From Hanleya hanleyi (lineage: Eukaryota; Mollusca; Polyplacophora; Lepidopleurida; Hanleyidae): DNA of 64,000 nucleotides. Below, piece by piece: positions 21,208 to 31,632 of the stretch. The position numbers and the translations under genes were made by a program. The first letter of the stretch is position 1. Each line of letters begins with the position of its first letter. The stretch covers positions 186,001 to 250,000 of the forward strand of contig JAVTVY010012634.1 in NCBI GenBank assembly GCA_036873755.1. Direction: 5' to 3'. The notes beneath the pieces were generated by a model that saw only the letters and a list, made by a program, of their open reading frames with translations, was not told where the DNA came from and did not search any database.

Positions 21208-21705
21208 CGAGAGATCCTGAAGGATCTTGGCACCCACCACAGTCCGATAATTGTAAGCTAATGACAAGAGGATCTTTTAGTCCTTTGTAGTCTTTTTTAT
21301 CTTTGCACGTGTCATCATTGGGTACTGGAAGCGAAGACAAATCTGTTTGACACTTTGGCATGAGCTACATGTACATGTATGAAACATACCTAAGATTTTA
21401 TAATTAGGAACGGATGCTAATTCCGTTCAGTTTACTGGGCTAGTTTGAGATATCTCTTTCAAGATACCATGCTCGAAAATAGTAAGATGGTACACAACTT
21501 AATATTGAAGGGATCCGTGCAGTAATGTTGAAACTTGAAAGTGTCTGAATCCTAATTATCTCCCTTGGATCGAACACGCAGTAGTCTACAGTTGTCGAGT
21601 TGTGACGTGTCACAAGAGTGACGTCCCTTTGTGAAGCCGCCCTGTCGGCAGGCGAAACGGTGGGGCAGTTCGATCACTTGCAATGGCATGGACTAAAATA
21701 AACTG
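21208..21705 (+). mobile_element. B-family element B1, 5' part
   Basis: Begins AGAGATCCTGAAGGATCTTG and continues with GATAATTGTAAGCTAATGAC, CACGTGTCATCATTGGGTAC, GAGATATCTCTTTCAAGATA and CTCCCTTGGATCGAA. These are the same ordered landmarks as B copies at 38.2, 51.8, 55.5 and 60.7 kb. It breaks off after CATGGACTAAAATAAACTGA. The matching 3' part resumes at about 23640, so a ~1.9-kb segment splits this copy. Confidence 0.7.
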
Positions 21706-22155
21706 AGTTAATGAAAGTACTCAAAGTACTGATGTCTGGATCGCCAATAATGGATTTAAAGTTTCAAAACATTTCAGCTGGCATGTTTCAGCCGACAGCA
21801 GATGTATGGATAAATGTGGAGATTTTCTCCAAGTTGTGGACGAGTCTGTTTGAGGAATAACAACTGGAATACAAAGTTTAGTCCTCAAGGAAGTGAATTT
21901 GTGAAGGCGGCTCATTTCGAAAAATGCCAGGTCTTCATGGTAGCAAGGAACTGTCTGCAGTAATATGCTCAAAAGTGGATCGTCTGCGTCTTCTACCAGT
22001 TTTTGCGAGCAGATTTTCATAATTCATGTAATGCTATTGTGACAAAATGATACGACAAATTTGCGAGGAGACTGGATAGTTTTATTAACTGGTTTTATTA
22101 ATAGTTCTGTGTAGTGCAGATATTGGCAAGAGCTGCACGAGTTTGTGTTAAGTCC

Positions 22156-22650
22156 TAAGCTAAGATTCATAGCATCTCCCTTCCCTCAACGCTATGCCGA
22201 CGACAAATACATTTCCCTGTTGGTAACTCGAACATCTCCATCGCGCACTTATTATTACCTTTGCGCCCTATTGGACATTCATTAACTTGAGAAAATGGGC
22301 TGCGATGAATAAAAATACCATAATCAATGTTGTGATCATCATCCCCTGTATACACGGGGTCTATTATGATGGAAATGCCCATCTTCTTGACCCTCGAATT
22401 CAGGTCATTTTGAGACTCCATAGGCATAATTTTAACGTCTGTAATTAATATATGACCAACGAAGGGCCATTTAGTCTGCCATTTCGGTATTTTTATTCAT
22501 TGCGGCCCATTTTCTCAAGTTAATGAAAGTCCAATAGGGCGCAAAGGTAATAATAAGTGCGCGATGGAGATGTTCGAGTTACCATTGCAGGGAAATGTAT
22601 TTGTCGTCGGCATAGCGTGAGGGAAGGGACGCGCTGAATCTTAGCTAGTC
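22156..22650. mobile_element. Fold-back (long inverted repeat) element
   Basis: Arms of about 163 bp (22156-22318 and 22487-22650) are near-perfect reverse complements. Shared blocks are TTCCCTCAACGCTATGCCGA, CTCCATCGCGCACTTATTAT, GCGCCCTATTGGAC and CTCAAGTTAATG. The spacer is about 170 bp. AGTCC occurs next to both outer ends and could be a short target duplication. It is a fold-back or MITE-like element with no coding capacity. Confidence 0.75.
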
Positions 22651-22771
22651 CCCAAGATTACTTATATATGCCTGCATGGTGTTTATAGTAAATTTGTTTG
22701 TTGACAATGATAGCGATGGAGAAACAATTTGCGAAAATTCCTATTGTTGTTGCTGCACGATCATTGCGTAT

Positions 22772-22884
22772 ATAATTTAGATTGAAAAAGTTTGAACAAC
22801 ACCAACAACAAATCTTTTTGAAAGCGGTACCTGACAAATTCTGTTTCGTTGTTGTTGGTGTTCAAACTTTTTGAAACTAAATTA
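22772..22884. repeat. Short inverted repeat with ~36-bp arms
   Basis: AAAGTTTGAACAACACCAAC near 22787 pairs with GTTGGTGTTCAAACTTTTTG near 22855, and AATTTAG/CTAAATT extends the stem. The loop is about 40 nt. It could fold as an RNA hairpin, but no conservation evidence is available here. Confidence 0.75.
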
Positions 22885-23639
22885 TATTCGGTGAGAGTCC
22901 CCCAGAATACATAAATTGCACTGGACAGGATCCGGTCAAGTTCACAAGACGAGAAAAATGTAAATACTATTGTTGTGGCTTCGACACATATCTCCTCTGG
23001 AAATATATGCCATGCAGTATGCGTACACATTAAAATAGTAACGAACGCCGACTTCACAGGAAAGAAGGCGACTACGAGTGTTGAAAACTGGGGTCTTCAT
23101 AATCCCAGGACCGGAACCTGTTCAGCCAGCGAGAGCAGAACAAGATTTGCAACGTCTGCTCGGCGAATACAGAATGATCGTGCAGCAACAACAGGGATTT
23201 TCGCACAAATTGTCTCTCCAACGCTATCGTTGTCAACAAACAAATTACGAACTAAAAACACCAGGCCTTACAGTAAACTCAAGCAAGCGCAAAACCGCAG
23301 AGACGGAAAACACTGAGAACCGGGTTTGAGCCGATTGCGCGGAAACAGACAATGCAAAGAACAAAAATAGTCTACGGATACAAGCAATGCCTGGGCGAAG
23401 AAATGAATATGAAATACACTCAAATTCAGATTTCCTTTTATTTCTAGTTAACATATGAAACGATTACAACTGTTTTTTCTTCACTTTCTGGTTGATACCC
23501 TGATATGTGACAAACACAAAGTGAAAATCACTGGCGGATTGCTACAGGTCAACCCAGGGTCATTGCATTATAGTGCACGTACACATTTTCAGATATTTCG
23601 TGAGTGGCAGCATAGTCTGGTCGACACCGCTACGCGGTG

Positions 23640-23810
23640 GCGATCCAGACAAAAATTGAAGAAATACATTTTAATTCGGAATCATTTGAACTCCTTGATA
23701 TAGAAGGTGAAGGTAGGGATATTCTCTATACTCAATATATAGAATATGCCACACCGTTTGATCCGCCGACTCTTGTGATACAACATCACAACACGGGAAT
23801 ACCGTATTAA
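23640..23810 (+). pseudogene. Conserved short ORF of the B family, diverged copy
   Basis: The frame reads EEIHFNSESFELLDIEGEGRD, continues IEYATPFDPPTLVIQ and ends HHNTGIPY-stop. It aligns without any indel to the ORFs at 52450, 56078 and 61284 but differs at about nine residues, so the frame has been kept across divergence. The upstream part of the same ORF is left behind at about 21620-21697 (SLCEAALSAGETVGQF). Function unknown. See the finding on a captured exon. Confidence 0.4.
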
Positions 23811-23889
23811 TTTAAAGCATAACTTGGATTTTCGAATCGGACCAAAAAAGGTATCTTGCACAACTACATGTAGACCACAAGGGGAACCT

Positions 23890-24820
23890 CAGGCCTCGAT
23901 ATTTGGCGCGAACGAAACGATCGTTCGCGTGTCGGTTACGCAAATCCGAAATGGCCAGAACGAAAAATCGGTTACGTGAATGCACTTCTTGAACATATGT
24001 TCTGGTAACAAAAGTCCCAACCTCTTCTCTGTCAGTGTCCACTGTGCAAACTTTAACCAGATGACATGTGTCTTTCAGCATGTTTTAAAAGCGAAACCAA
24101 GTCGCAAACTCGACCCTGTCTGCATCGAATTTGTAGACTACCACGTGGCAGGCGTGTGTCTGAGTCGGTCAGCTTGCACAGAGTGTTTTGTCTATCCTCG
24201 GTTCAGGGCAGGCGTTATAAACCAATAGCGGCCAGGAAACAGCATTATCAAACTTCAACGAGTTGGAATGTAAGGGTTACCCGCAAGCCTCCTCGCTCCG
24301 AGGTTGTTGCTCCGTGGGAAGCTCTGCACGGAGCTAGCAGCAGAGGTGGCATGCGGAGCTCCTCGCGGAGGAATTATCTCAGAGCGCGAAGCTTGCGGTT
24401 AACACTCGTCACTTCCGCCATCTCTAAATTTGCAGGCGGCGTGTTCAACTTCTCAGACTTTTCGATCAGGATTTGAATGGAATCAGAAGGAAATGGTGAT
24501 TGAATTATACAGCCAGAGTCACAATAGCCAATCATGAATGGTGGAAGCGATTTACATGTACATGTGCAATCCCATTCCCGTATGTTAACTCATTTGTCTG
24601 TTCAGTCTCTGACCACGTGCTGTCCACAGGCTTATATTACTCCCGAGTCGAGTTGTACGGTACTGGTTGACGGCGCACTGTTATAATTACGTAACCGTTT
24701 TGCGAAACCAATTGGTAACTTACGTAAAAATTAACATCGTAACCGAACAATAGGTTACGTAAGACAAAATTACCGTAACCGATTTTTCGGTTACGTCAAT
24801 GAACCAATTTTCGAGGCCTG
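23890..24820. mobile_element. CAGG-terminated DNA element with 6-bp target duplication (hAT6-like)
   Basis: Ends CAGGCCTCGA (23890-23899) and TCGAGGCCTG (24811-24820) are perfect inverted repeats. GAACCT is duplicated on both sides (23884-23889, 24821-24826), and excision restores the B core unit. Internal ends carry several GGTTACGT/ACGTAACC motifs that may be transposase-binding repeats. CAGRG-type termini suggest hAT, and 6-bp duplications occur in the hAT6 group (family knowledge). It is non-autonomous: no transposase ORF. A small fold-back with GTTACCCGCAAGC and GCTTGCGGTTAAC ends lies at about 24273-24410. Confidence 0.7.
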
Positions 24821-25722
24821 GAACCTGTATATCAAATTTGACAAAGATCCATGCAATAGTTTCTCAGAATTCACGAAAACAAAATTTCATGGGGAAGTTC
24901 AAAATGGATTTTCAAATCGGACCAAAAAAGGTATCTTGCACGACTGGACCACAAGGGAAACCTGTGTACCAAATATGAGAAAGATCCATGAAGTAATATT
25001 TCCTGAGATTTCAACAAAGTTTCATGGGGAAATTCAAGATGCGGCCATATTGGATTTTTGAAACGGACCAAAAAAGGTACATGTATCTTGCATGACTGGA
25101 CCCCATGGGAACCTGTGTACCAAATATGAGAAAGATGCATGCAGTACTTCCTGAGAAATCACGATAAAGTTTGATGGCGAAATTCAAGATGGTTGCCTGT
25201 TGGCCATATTGGATTTTCGAATCGGACCAGAAAAGATATCTTGCAGAACTAGACCCCAATGTGAACCTGTGTAACAAATTTGAGAAAGATCCACGCAGTA
25301 ATTCCTGAGAAATCGCGATAAAGTTTCATGGGGAAATCCAAGATGGCTGCCTGGTGGCCATATTGGATTTGAGAATCGGACCAGAAAAGGTATCTTGCAC
25401 AACTAGACCCCAAGGGGAACCGGTGTACCAAATTTGAGAAAGATCCATGCAGTAGTTCCTGAGAAATCGCGATAAAGTTTCATGGGGAAATCCAAGATGG
25501 CTGCCTGGTGGCCATATTGGATTTGCGAATCGGGCCAGAAAAGGTATCTTGTACAACTAGACCCCAAGGGGAACCTGTGTACCAAATTTGACAAAGATCC
25601 ATGCAGTAGTTCCTGAGAAATCGCGATAACAAGAATTGTTTACAGACGGATGGACTGATGACAGACGCTGGATTTGAATTTTGATTTTCATTTGAACAGC
25701 ACACCATCTGGTGATGATGGGC

Positions 25723-25823
25723 TAATTAGTGCGAGAAGAGGATAAATTACATTAAATTGAAGATGACATTGAAATTCAATGGTATGCCATAATACTCTTT
25801 AACGTAAGCTTGGTTGACATTCA
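25723..25823. other. Spacer between B1 and A2
   Basis: About 100 bp with no feature. Confidence 0.4.
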
Positions 25824-26855
25824 AACACAAGAAGGAATTAAGCAATCAGAGATTGCTCAATTGTATGCCCCCCCCCCCCCCTTCCGCTTTAATCCGACAC
25901 TGCCCCCGCAATTGTTCTGTTCTGTATTGGTTGGTGGAGGCCTAATTTGGACAATTAATTTTTTTTTGTCTCAGCCACTTTTATCGCCATGCCTTGCATA
26001 ATACATACACCAAGTATCAAACAACAAGCGATAATACAATGTTTTGATGCAAGATGGTCGCGGGGCCCAGGGCTTCGTTTTTAGCGCGAGTGATAGCTCA
26101 CCTGCACGCAAACACTCGCATGAATTCATGTCACGAGAGTGATTTTTAGCTCACGTAAACTGTCACATTTTATATTGTATTGCATTGCAACCACTCGCCT
26201 AACATTCAAATACCCTCTCCTAAATATTTTGACGTGAGCTATTTTTAGCTCGCGCACCAATTCTAAACACGAAGCCCTGGGGGCCTTCGCCAAATCTGAA
26301 AATGTGACCTAGCTGGTTATGAGACCTAAATTCCTTGGGACTATATTGTGGTGAAATTATGAAGCGATCAGTGAACTTTGAATTTTGCACCCAATTCATT
26401 CTTTTTGGAGCAATTTCATACTTCAGGAACTATGTGGTCTGCTTTGGAATGTAGAATAACATATAGTCATTTTCCCAGGCAAATCGGTTATGTCCAGTCT
26501 AGACAAAGAAATATATCCCATTCACTTGATTTTGATAACAAAGGGCCAAAACTCTTAAAAATATAACTGAAAGCAGAGAAACTATGGGGCATTGACCACA
26601 TATCCTGCAAATTTCATAATTGTCCATACAATATTAACCAAGTTCCAGCCCGGACAAGTCCCAATTCATGGAGATTTCAAGAACAAAGGGCCATAACTCT
26701 TGAAAATTTAAGCGAAACGGGGAGAAACTTTGCGCTGCACAACTGTGGGGCACTGACCACATATCACGCAAATTTCATACTTGTCCATACAATATTAACC
26801 AAGATCCAACCCGGACAAGTCCCATTGACAGAGATTTCAGAAAAAGGAATGAGGG
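25824..26855 (+). mobile_element. A-family element A2, 3'-truncated
   Basis: Starts ACACAAGAAGGAATTAAGCA with the 5' hairpin AGCAATCAGAGATTGCT and a pure C-tract after ATTGTATG. It follows A1 and A3 through two to three core units to CAGAGATTTCAGAAAAAGGA (about 26850), then stops before the microsatellite and 3' hairpin. A 212-bp inverted-repeat element at 26068-26279 interrupts the leader. Confidence 0.65.
26068..26279. mobile_element. 212-bp MITE, CAGGGCTTCG termini, 6-bp target duplication
   Basis: CAGGGCTTCG at 26068 and CGAAGCCCTG at 26270-26279 are perfect inverted ends. GGGGCC flanks both sides (26062-26067, 26280-26285). Internal TTTTTAGCGCGAG and TTTTTAGCTCGCG motifs repeat near both ends. 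A1 and A3 lack it at this point. Termini and duplication length match the 23890-24820 element, so both may use the same hAT-type transposase. Confidence 0.7.
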
Positions 26856-27228
26856 CATAATGACTACCCTAGGATTTTTTTCAAATAGCACATGGAAAAT
26901 GAAATGGAGGATGTTCAACAAAAGTTTACATGTACTCCTTTGACATAGGATGACTAGAGGAATCTACATTTAAACAATAGCCCAACCGGCTATCAGTTAC
27001 ATGTATTGTCTACAATCAGCAATCATGCATTGTATTAGCCCATAGCCCGCTGAATTTGTCTTTAATCTTTTGTTTTGATAAATGGGAAACACCACTGTCT
27101 CAAATAGTTTAGTAAGCCCCGCCCCCGTAGTAAGCGTGCTATAATTTTCAGAGCCATGCTATTATTTTCAATTGTACCCGTGAACCCCGGAACACCTGGC
27201 ATGCTGCCAAGACGCATTCAATAACAAA
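26856..27228. other. No recognisable feature
   Basis: Unique AT-rich sequence between A2 and A3. Confidence 0.4.
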
Positions 27229-28767
27229 CACAGGAAGGAAGCAATCAGAGATTGCTCAATTGTATGCCCCCCCTTCCGCTTTAATCCGACACTGCCCCGC
27301 CATTGTTCTGTTGTTTATTGGTTGGTGGAGGCCTAATTTGGATAATTATAAAAATTCTGTTTCTGTCACTTTTTTGCCATGCCTCACATAATACATATTC
27401 CAAGTATCAGCCAACAAGTGATAATACGATGTTTCGATGCAAGATGGTCGCCAGGGCTTTCGCCAAATCCGAAAATGTGACCTGGTTATGAGACCTACAT
27501 TCCTTGGGAGTATATTGTGGTGAAATTATGAAGCGATCAGTGAACTTTGAATTTTGCACCCAATTCACTCTTTTTGGGGCAACTTCATACTTTAATTTCA
27601 GGACCTATGTTGTCTGCTTTGGAATGTAGGATAACATATAATATAGCCATTTTTCTGGTCCAAATTGGTTATGGACTGAGATCCAGCCTGGACAAATGAA
27701 TATATCCCATTCACTTTAGTTTTGATAAACAAAGGGCCATAACTCTTGAAAATATAACCGAAAGCAGAGAAACTTCACGCTGCACACCAATGGGTCACTG
27801 ACCACATATCATGCAAATTTCATACTTGTCCATACAATATTAACCGAGATCCAGCCCTACAAGTCTCAAAGATTTGAAGAAAAAAGGGCCATAACTGTTG
27901 AAAATATACGCGAAATGTGGAGAAACTTCACGCTGCACAACTACAGGGCACTGACCACATATCCTGCAAATTTCATAATTGTCCATACAATATTAACCGA
28001 GATCCAGCCCGGGCAAGTCCCAATTCACACAAATTTGAACAAAAAAGGGCCATCACTCTTGAAAATATATGCGAAACGCGGAGAAACTTCACGCTGCACA
28101 ACTACAGGGCACTGACAACATATCCTGCAAATTTCATAATTGTCCATACAATATTAACCGAGATCCAGCCCGGACAAGTCCCAATTCACACAAATTTAAA
28201 GAAAAAAGGGCCATAACTCTTGAAAATATATGTGAAACGCGGAGAAACTTCACGCTGCACAACTACAGGGCACTGACAACATATCCTGCAAATTTCATAA
28301 TTGTCCATACAATATTAACCGAGATCCAGCCCGGACAAGTCCCAATTCACGAAGAATTCAGGAACAAAGGGCCATAACTCTTGAAAATATAAGAGAAACG
28401 TGAAGAAACTTTACGCTGCACAACTGTGGGGCACTGACCACATATCATGCAAATTTCATACTTGTCTATACAATATTAACCAAGATCCAGCCCGGACAAG
28501 TCCCATTCACAGAGATTTCAGAAAAAGGGCCATAACTCTTGAAAATTATACCGGAACTCGGAAAAAACTCAACGCTGCACATCTACGAGGCACTAGCCAC
28601 ATTCCATGCAAGTTTCAATCCTGTCCATCAAATATTAACCGAGATATTGCTCGGACAAGAAATTCGGACGGACAGACGGACAGACGGACTGACAGACAGA
28701 CGGACAGACGGACGGACGGACAAAGCGATCGCTATATGCCCCCCCTCTAGTTAGAGGGGGGGCATAA
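27229..28767 (+). mobile_element. A-family HINE/pearl-like element, most complete copy (A3)
   Basis: Full layout without large insertions. The 5' end is ACACAGGAAGGAAGC plus the AGCAATC/GATTGCT hairpin and ATGCCCCCCC. A ~500-bp leader follows, then five to six 152-bp core units (about 27720-28640). Next come an ACGG/GACA microsatellite (28665-28720), AAAGCGATCGCTATATG and the 3' hairpin ATGCCCCCCC/GGGGGGGCAT. The 5' ATGCCCCCCC is an inverted match to the 3' arm. Short ORFs of 60-119 codons repeat with the core units and are not genes. Confidence 0.75.
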
Positions 28768-29156
28768 TAACAGACAAGTCAATGCAAATCAATGTCAATG
28801 TAAACAATTGTATTCAAAACATCAAAACATCCGTGATCACCAAAGAAAGTACATGCACGAGAATCATGTCTAGACCAGTGATTTTGAAGTAGGGCCGACA
28901 TGCGGAAAACTGGACAGAAAAAAACTTAAATTTCAATGAAATACATGCATTTCTGTAACCGGATAATTAAATTCAAATCGTCTGTTTGAATGGTCAATAA
29001 ATCAATAAATGTCTGGAATACGGTAATTTACGCAGTTTCAAGGATCTGTGGTCATAAGCATCAAAATTAATAGTTCTTTTTTTTAATTCAGAGTAGAAGA
29101 GCACATAAAAGTGCTTGAAACTCCACGAAGATAATTCGTTCACGTTACGTACCAGT
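28768..29156. other. No gene; flank of Crypton-like pseudogene
   Basis: AT-rich sequence. It may hold the 3' end of the Crypton-like element, but no terminal signal is recognised. Confidence 0.35.
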
Positions 29157-30619
29157 TCACTTTCCGCCGAAATTGAATACACAATTGCTGAACACATTTC
29201 CTTGACGCGAGTTGCCGATACCGAATGGAAATTCGTTATCGTTATTAGGCTTACCAGAATGTCCAGCTGGTGGGATGGTGTCCATGCCTTTTATGGGTAC
29301 TGGTGCGTTTTCCTGGTCTTCCACTGTTGTTTCACTTTTAATGGTACTTTCCTTGGAAACAGTACATGATGCCTTTGGTTGTTTTGGTGGGGGCGGCATC
29401 AAAGTGTTCGACACTTCGGACAACATAGCGGGGGATGGCTGTTTATACTTTCGCACACCCTGTATACTTCTGTGACCCGTAATGGACATAATGATCTGTT
29501 CATCAAATCCGTTTTGGTGTAGTTGTGTCGCGCACGTACGCTTGCCACTGTGATTAGTGTAATCGCCTTTGAGCCCGCCTGCTGAACAAATAGTACCCAT
29601 CATCTTCTGGAGTTTGTTAACACCGACGACTTGTTGGCTGTAACGGACACCATTTCCATCGATGGGTCTTTGGTAAAATTCACCGGCGTTGTCTAAGGCC
29701 CCAAGATACGTATGATACATATCACTTTGGGATTCACTTGCTTGTGTTTCAAACCTCCTTTGTAAGTTTTATTATCCTTCCCGTGAAATTCAACGTAGAT
29801 TCCAACAGAATCCTCCCCCAGGATAAACTGATCACATGTAAGATTCCTGTGTTCATTGTTACCGCGCAGGCCGAACAACTTGCAGTTGTAAAAGAACAGT
29901 GTTGATTGTAACGTCGAACTCTGTGTAGTGCCAAACACTCCCAATTCCCAAAGCTTTTCCTCATCTACAGGGGAGAGAGGGTCTGCTTGACGTGTAGTAA
30001 TTCCCAAACCTGCTTTAGTTAGCCTTTTCATTTCAGCGACAATACTCTTCTGAATGGAAGGTAAGTATCATCGTGCTCGTCAGGGAAATTCATGCCACGT
30101 TGGTTGTTTTCCTTAAAATGACGCAGAATAGCACAGCTGAGAACGTACAGTGATTTCGGCGGATAAGGTGTCCCGTCCTGCTTTCGGGCCTCAACAACGA
30201 ACTTCGCCAAACACTTATTGATATCGTCAGGTAGCATATCTTCCCTGTTTTTACACTTTTGACCGGCGACAAGCTCTTCTATCTCTCCCTCAGTTACAGA
30301 CTTCCGAAATCTACCGGTATCCTGGTTTTCTGTTTTCTGAATGTCATCTGCGGGTACCGATAGTTTGCTGTTTCCAGTAGACTGTGATAAGATTGTGTTT
30401 ACGCTTTGCCATTGTGTTTGAATGACAAAGTTTCCCCAATTCCTCGTCACGGGCCAGATCATCTGGCTCAATGTCGTACAAATCCAAGCTCTATGATAAT
30501 GTCATTCCAGCACGGCTGGTAAACGATGGAATGTCAATTTGTGACAGAACAAAATCCGTCTCCAAATCATCTGCCTCGTGTAACATGACGCTTTCGCTGA
30601 CATCACTTGCCCACTCCAT
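29157..30619 (-). pseudogene. Crypton-type tyrosine recombinase (DUF3504 family), frameshifted
   Basis: Read on the minus strand from an ATG at 30619 (MEWASDVSESVML) through at least three further frames. They give LYDIEPDDLARDEELGKL, then FRKSVTEGEIEELV and PPKSLYVLSCAILRHFKENN, then LFGLRGNNEHRNLTCDQF, and finally NHSGKRTCATQLHQNG with ITGHRSIQGVRKY. The HxxxR, GHRS and Tyr motifs are those of the DUF3504/Crypton-derived recombinase domain also found in ZMYM and QRICH1-like proteins (family knowledge). ORFs meet at 30471/30028, 30031/29693 and 29720/29157 with overlapping ends, which suggests indels rather than introns. A Pro/Thr/Lys-rich tail follows the domain. It looks inactive as a single protein. 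Confidence 0.8.
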
Positions 30620-30716
30620 CTTGAAGAATGAAACACAATACCGAGGTCAACAGGTTTTTAACCCGTCGCGCACGTGTTACACGCGGTAGACTTGATTGAC
30701 AGCTGTGAGCTAAATC

Positions 30717-30855
30717 AGTTATAGAACTATTTACTCGAGATTTCCGATTCAACCAATGCGCGGGGCTGGTTTACACTCGGGCTACGGCCTCATGTAAACC
30801 ACGCCCCTTGCATTGGTTAAATCGGAAATCTCTCGTAAAACGTACTATAACCATT
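30717..30855. repeat. Long hairpin between Crypton pseudogene and LTR element
   Basis: Arms CGAGATTTCCGATTCAACCA ... CTGGTTTACAC (30735-30775) and GTAAACCACGCCCC ... TTAAATCGGAAATCTCTCG (30793-30835) pair almost fully around a ~17-nt loop. Weaker pairing extends outward through TTATAG/CTATAA. Both arms contain a CCAAT-type box. It may be a small fold-back element or a promoter remnant of the Crypton-like gene. Confidence 0.7.
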
Positions 30856-31238
30856 ACTAAGATCATGTATATTTAGAACTTTGACAAATAGGTTATGTCA
30901 TGGTATTGCAGTATAAAATTAGACACTGTGGATATTTCCAGAATAATAGAGCTACGTATTATGTGAGTCATCCATGTGGAATTTTCTCGAAGCTGTCGGG
31001 ACCGATTTATCATGATTGCAAATGGCCGAGAGACCCGTATGACGATGGTAATTGGGTCACAGCGCCATCTACATATCTACACAGCGCCATCTGCACATCT
31101 ATACGCTTGTATACATACTGTTTGTGGGTTAATCATTTTCGAGCTTTCTAGCTTTCGTATCTGGGTTAGAACATACGTCAAGGCTGTACCGGTGGAAGCT
31201 TCTTGATTTGATAGAATGTACTGGAATGCCACATAGAG

Positions 31239-31246
31239 TATAAATA
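31239..31246 (+). promoter_or_regulatory. LTR TATA box
   Basis: TATAAATA within GAGTATAAATAGCTGG, located 390 bp before the LTR end and conserved at 48289-48296 in the other LTR. It is the likely core promoter at the U3/R border. Confidence 0.6.
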
Positions 31247-31554
31247 GCTGGACAATTAGTCATTCTAGCGATTGCTGACTGCTTTATTGTATATTCCTGT
31301 TGGATTACTCCTGTGTGTTTGACCGCTGTATTATCTACGTAATTGAACTGACGGAATCTGGACAACAGCTGAGCGGTGAGGACTATCAAAATACAGGAAC
31401 GCGATTTCTGTACGTCGGCACGGACTGTATAGAGATCTGCACGTTAGTACGGACTCTGAGAGATACACCGGTATAGCATTGAACAGTAGGACTATATTTC
31501 TCATTTATTTGCAGTATTGACCTAACTGAATTTGTATATGATTTTAGTATTGTA

Positions 31555-31560
31555 AATAAA
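31555..31560 (+). promoter_or_regulatory. LTR polyadenylation signal
   Basis: AATAAA in TTGTAAATAAATATTTG, about 70 bp before the LTR end. It is conserved at 48647-48652 in the 3' LTR. Confidence 0.5.
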
Positions 31561-31632
31561 TATTTGATTGTTAATCCTCGATTTCACCAAAGTTTTCTGT
31601 TGCGTTTTTCCATTATCGTTTAGACGTAACAG

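Larger units (their letters stand above)
21706..23639. other. Segment inserted in, or carried by, B1
   Basis: Not present in the other B copies at this point. It contains a 100-codon minus-strand ORF (21721-22020) starting KICSQKLVEDADDPL, a fold-back repeat (22156-22650), a smaller inverted repeat (22772-22884) and an 84-codon plus-strand ORF (23078-23329) with QDLQRLLGEYRMIVQQQQGF. Neither ORF is recognised. They could be captured exons or chance ORFs. I found no terminal repeat that would define the segment as one transposon. Confidence 0.4.
23640..25722 (+). mobile_element. B-family element B1, 3' part
   Basis: Resumes the B sequence at ATTGAAGAAATACATTTTAA, runs through the conserved short ORF end (stop at 23808-23810), and then core tandem units of about 154-158 bp from about 23815. 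Markers are CCAAGATGGCTGCCTGGTGG and CATATTGGATTTTCGAATCG. It ends with ATTGTTTACAGACGGATGGA and the 3' hairpin CACACCATCTGGTGATGATGGGC. A 931-bp element at 23890-24820 interrupts the first core unit. ORFs in the minus strand of these repeats are open only because of unit length and are not genes. Confidence 0.75.
30896..31631 (+). repeat. 5' long terminal repeat
   Basis: Starts TGTCATGGTATTGCAGTATA and ends GTTTAGACGTAACA (TG...CA ends). It matches 45962-45983 plus 47957-48720 with scattered substitutions (a few per cent by eye) and two indels of note. The 3' LTR has about 68 extra bases near 48316-48384, while the 5' copy has extra bases near 31495-31525. I found no clean flanking target duplication. 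Confidence 0.85.

Noticed and set aside
27915..28377. Overlapping ORFs of about 100 codons in the A-family core (starting MEKLHAAQLQGTDHIS)
   Set aside because: They restart every 152 bp with the tandem unit and are not conserved as proteins beyond the repeat.
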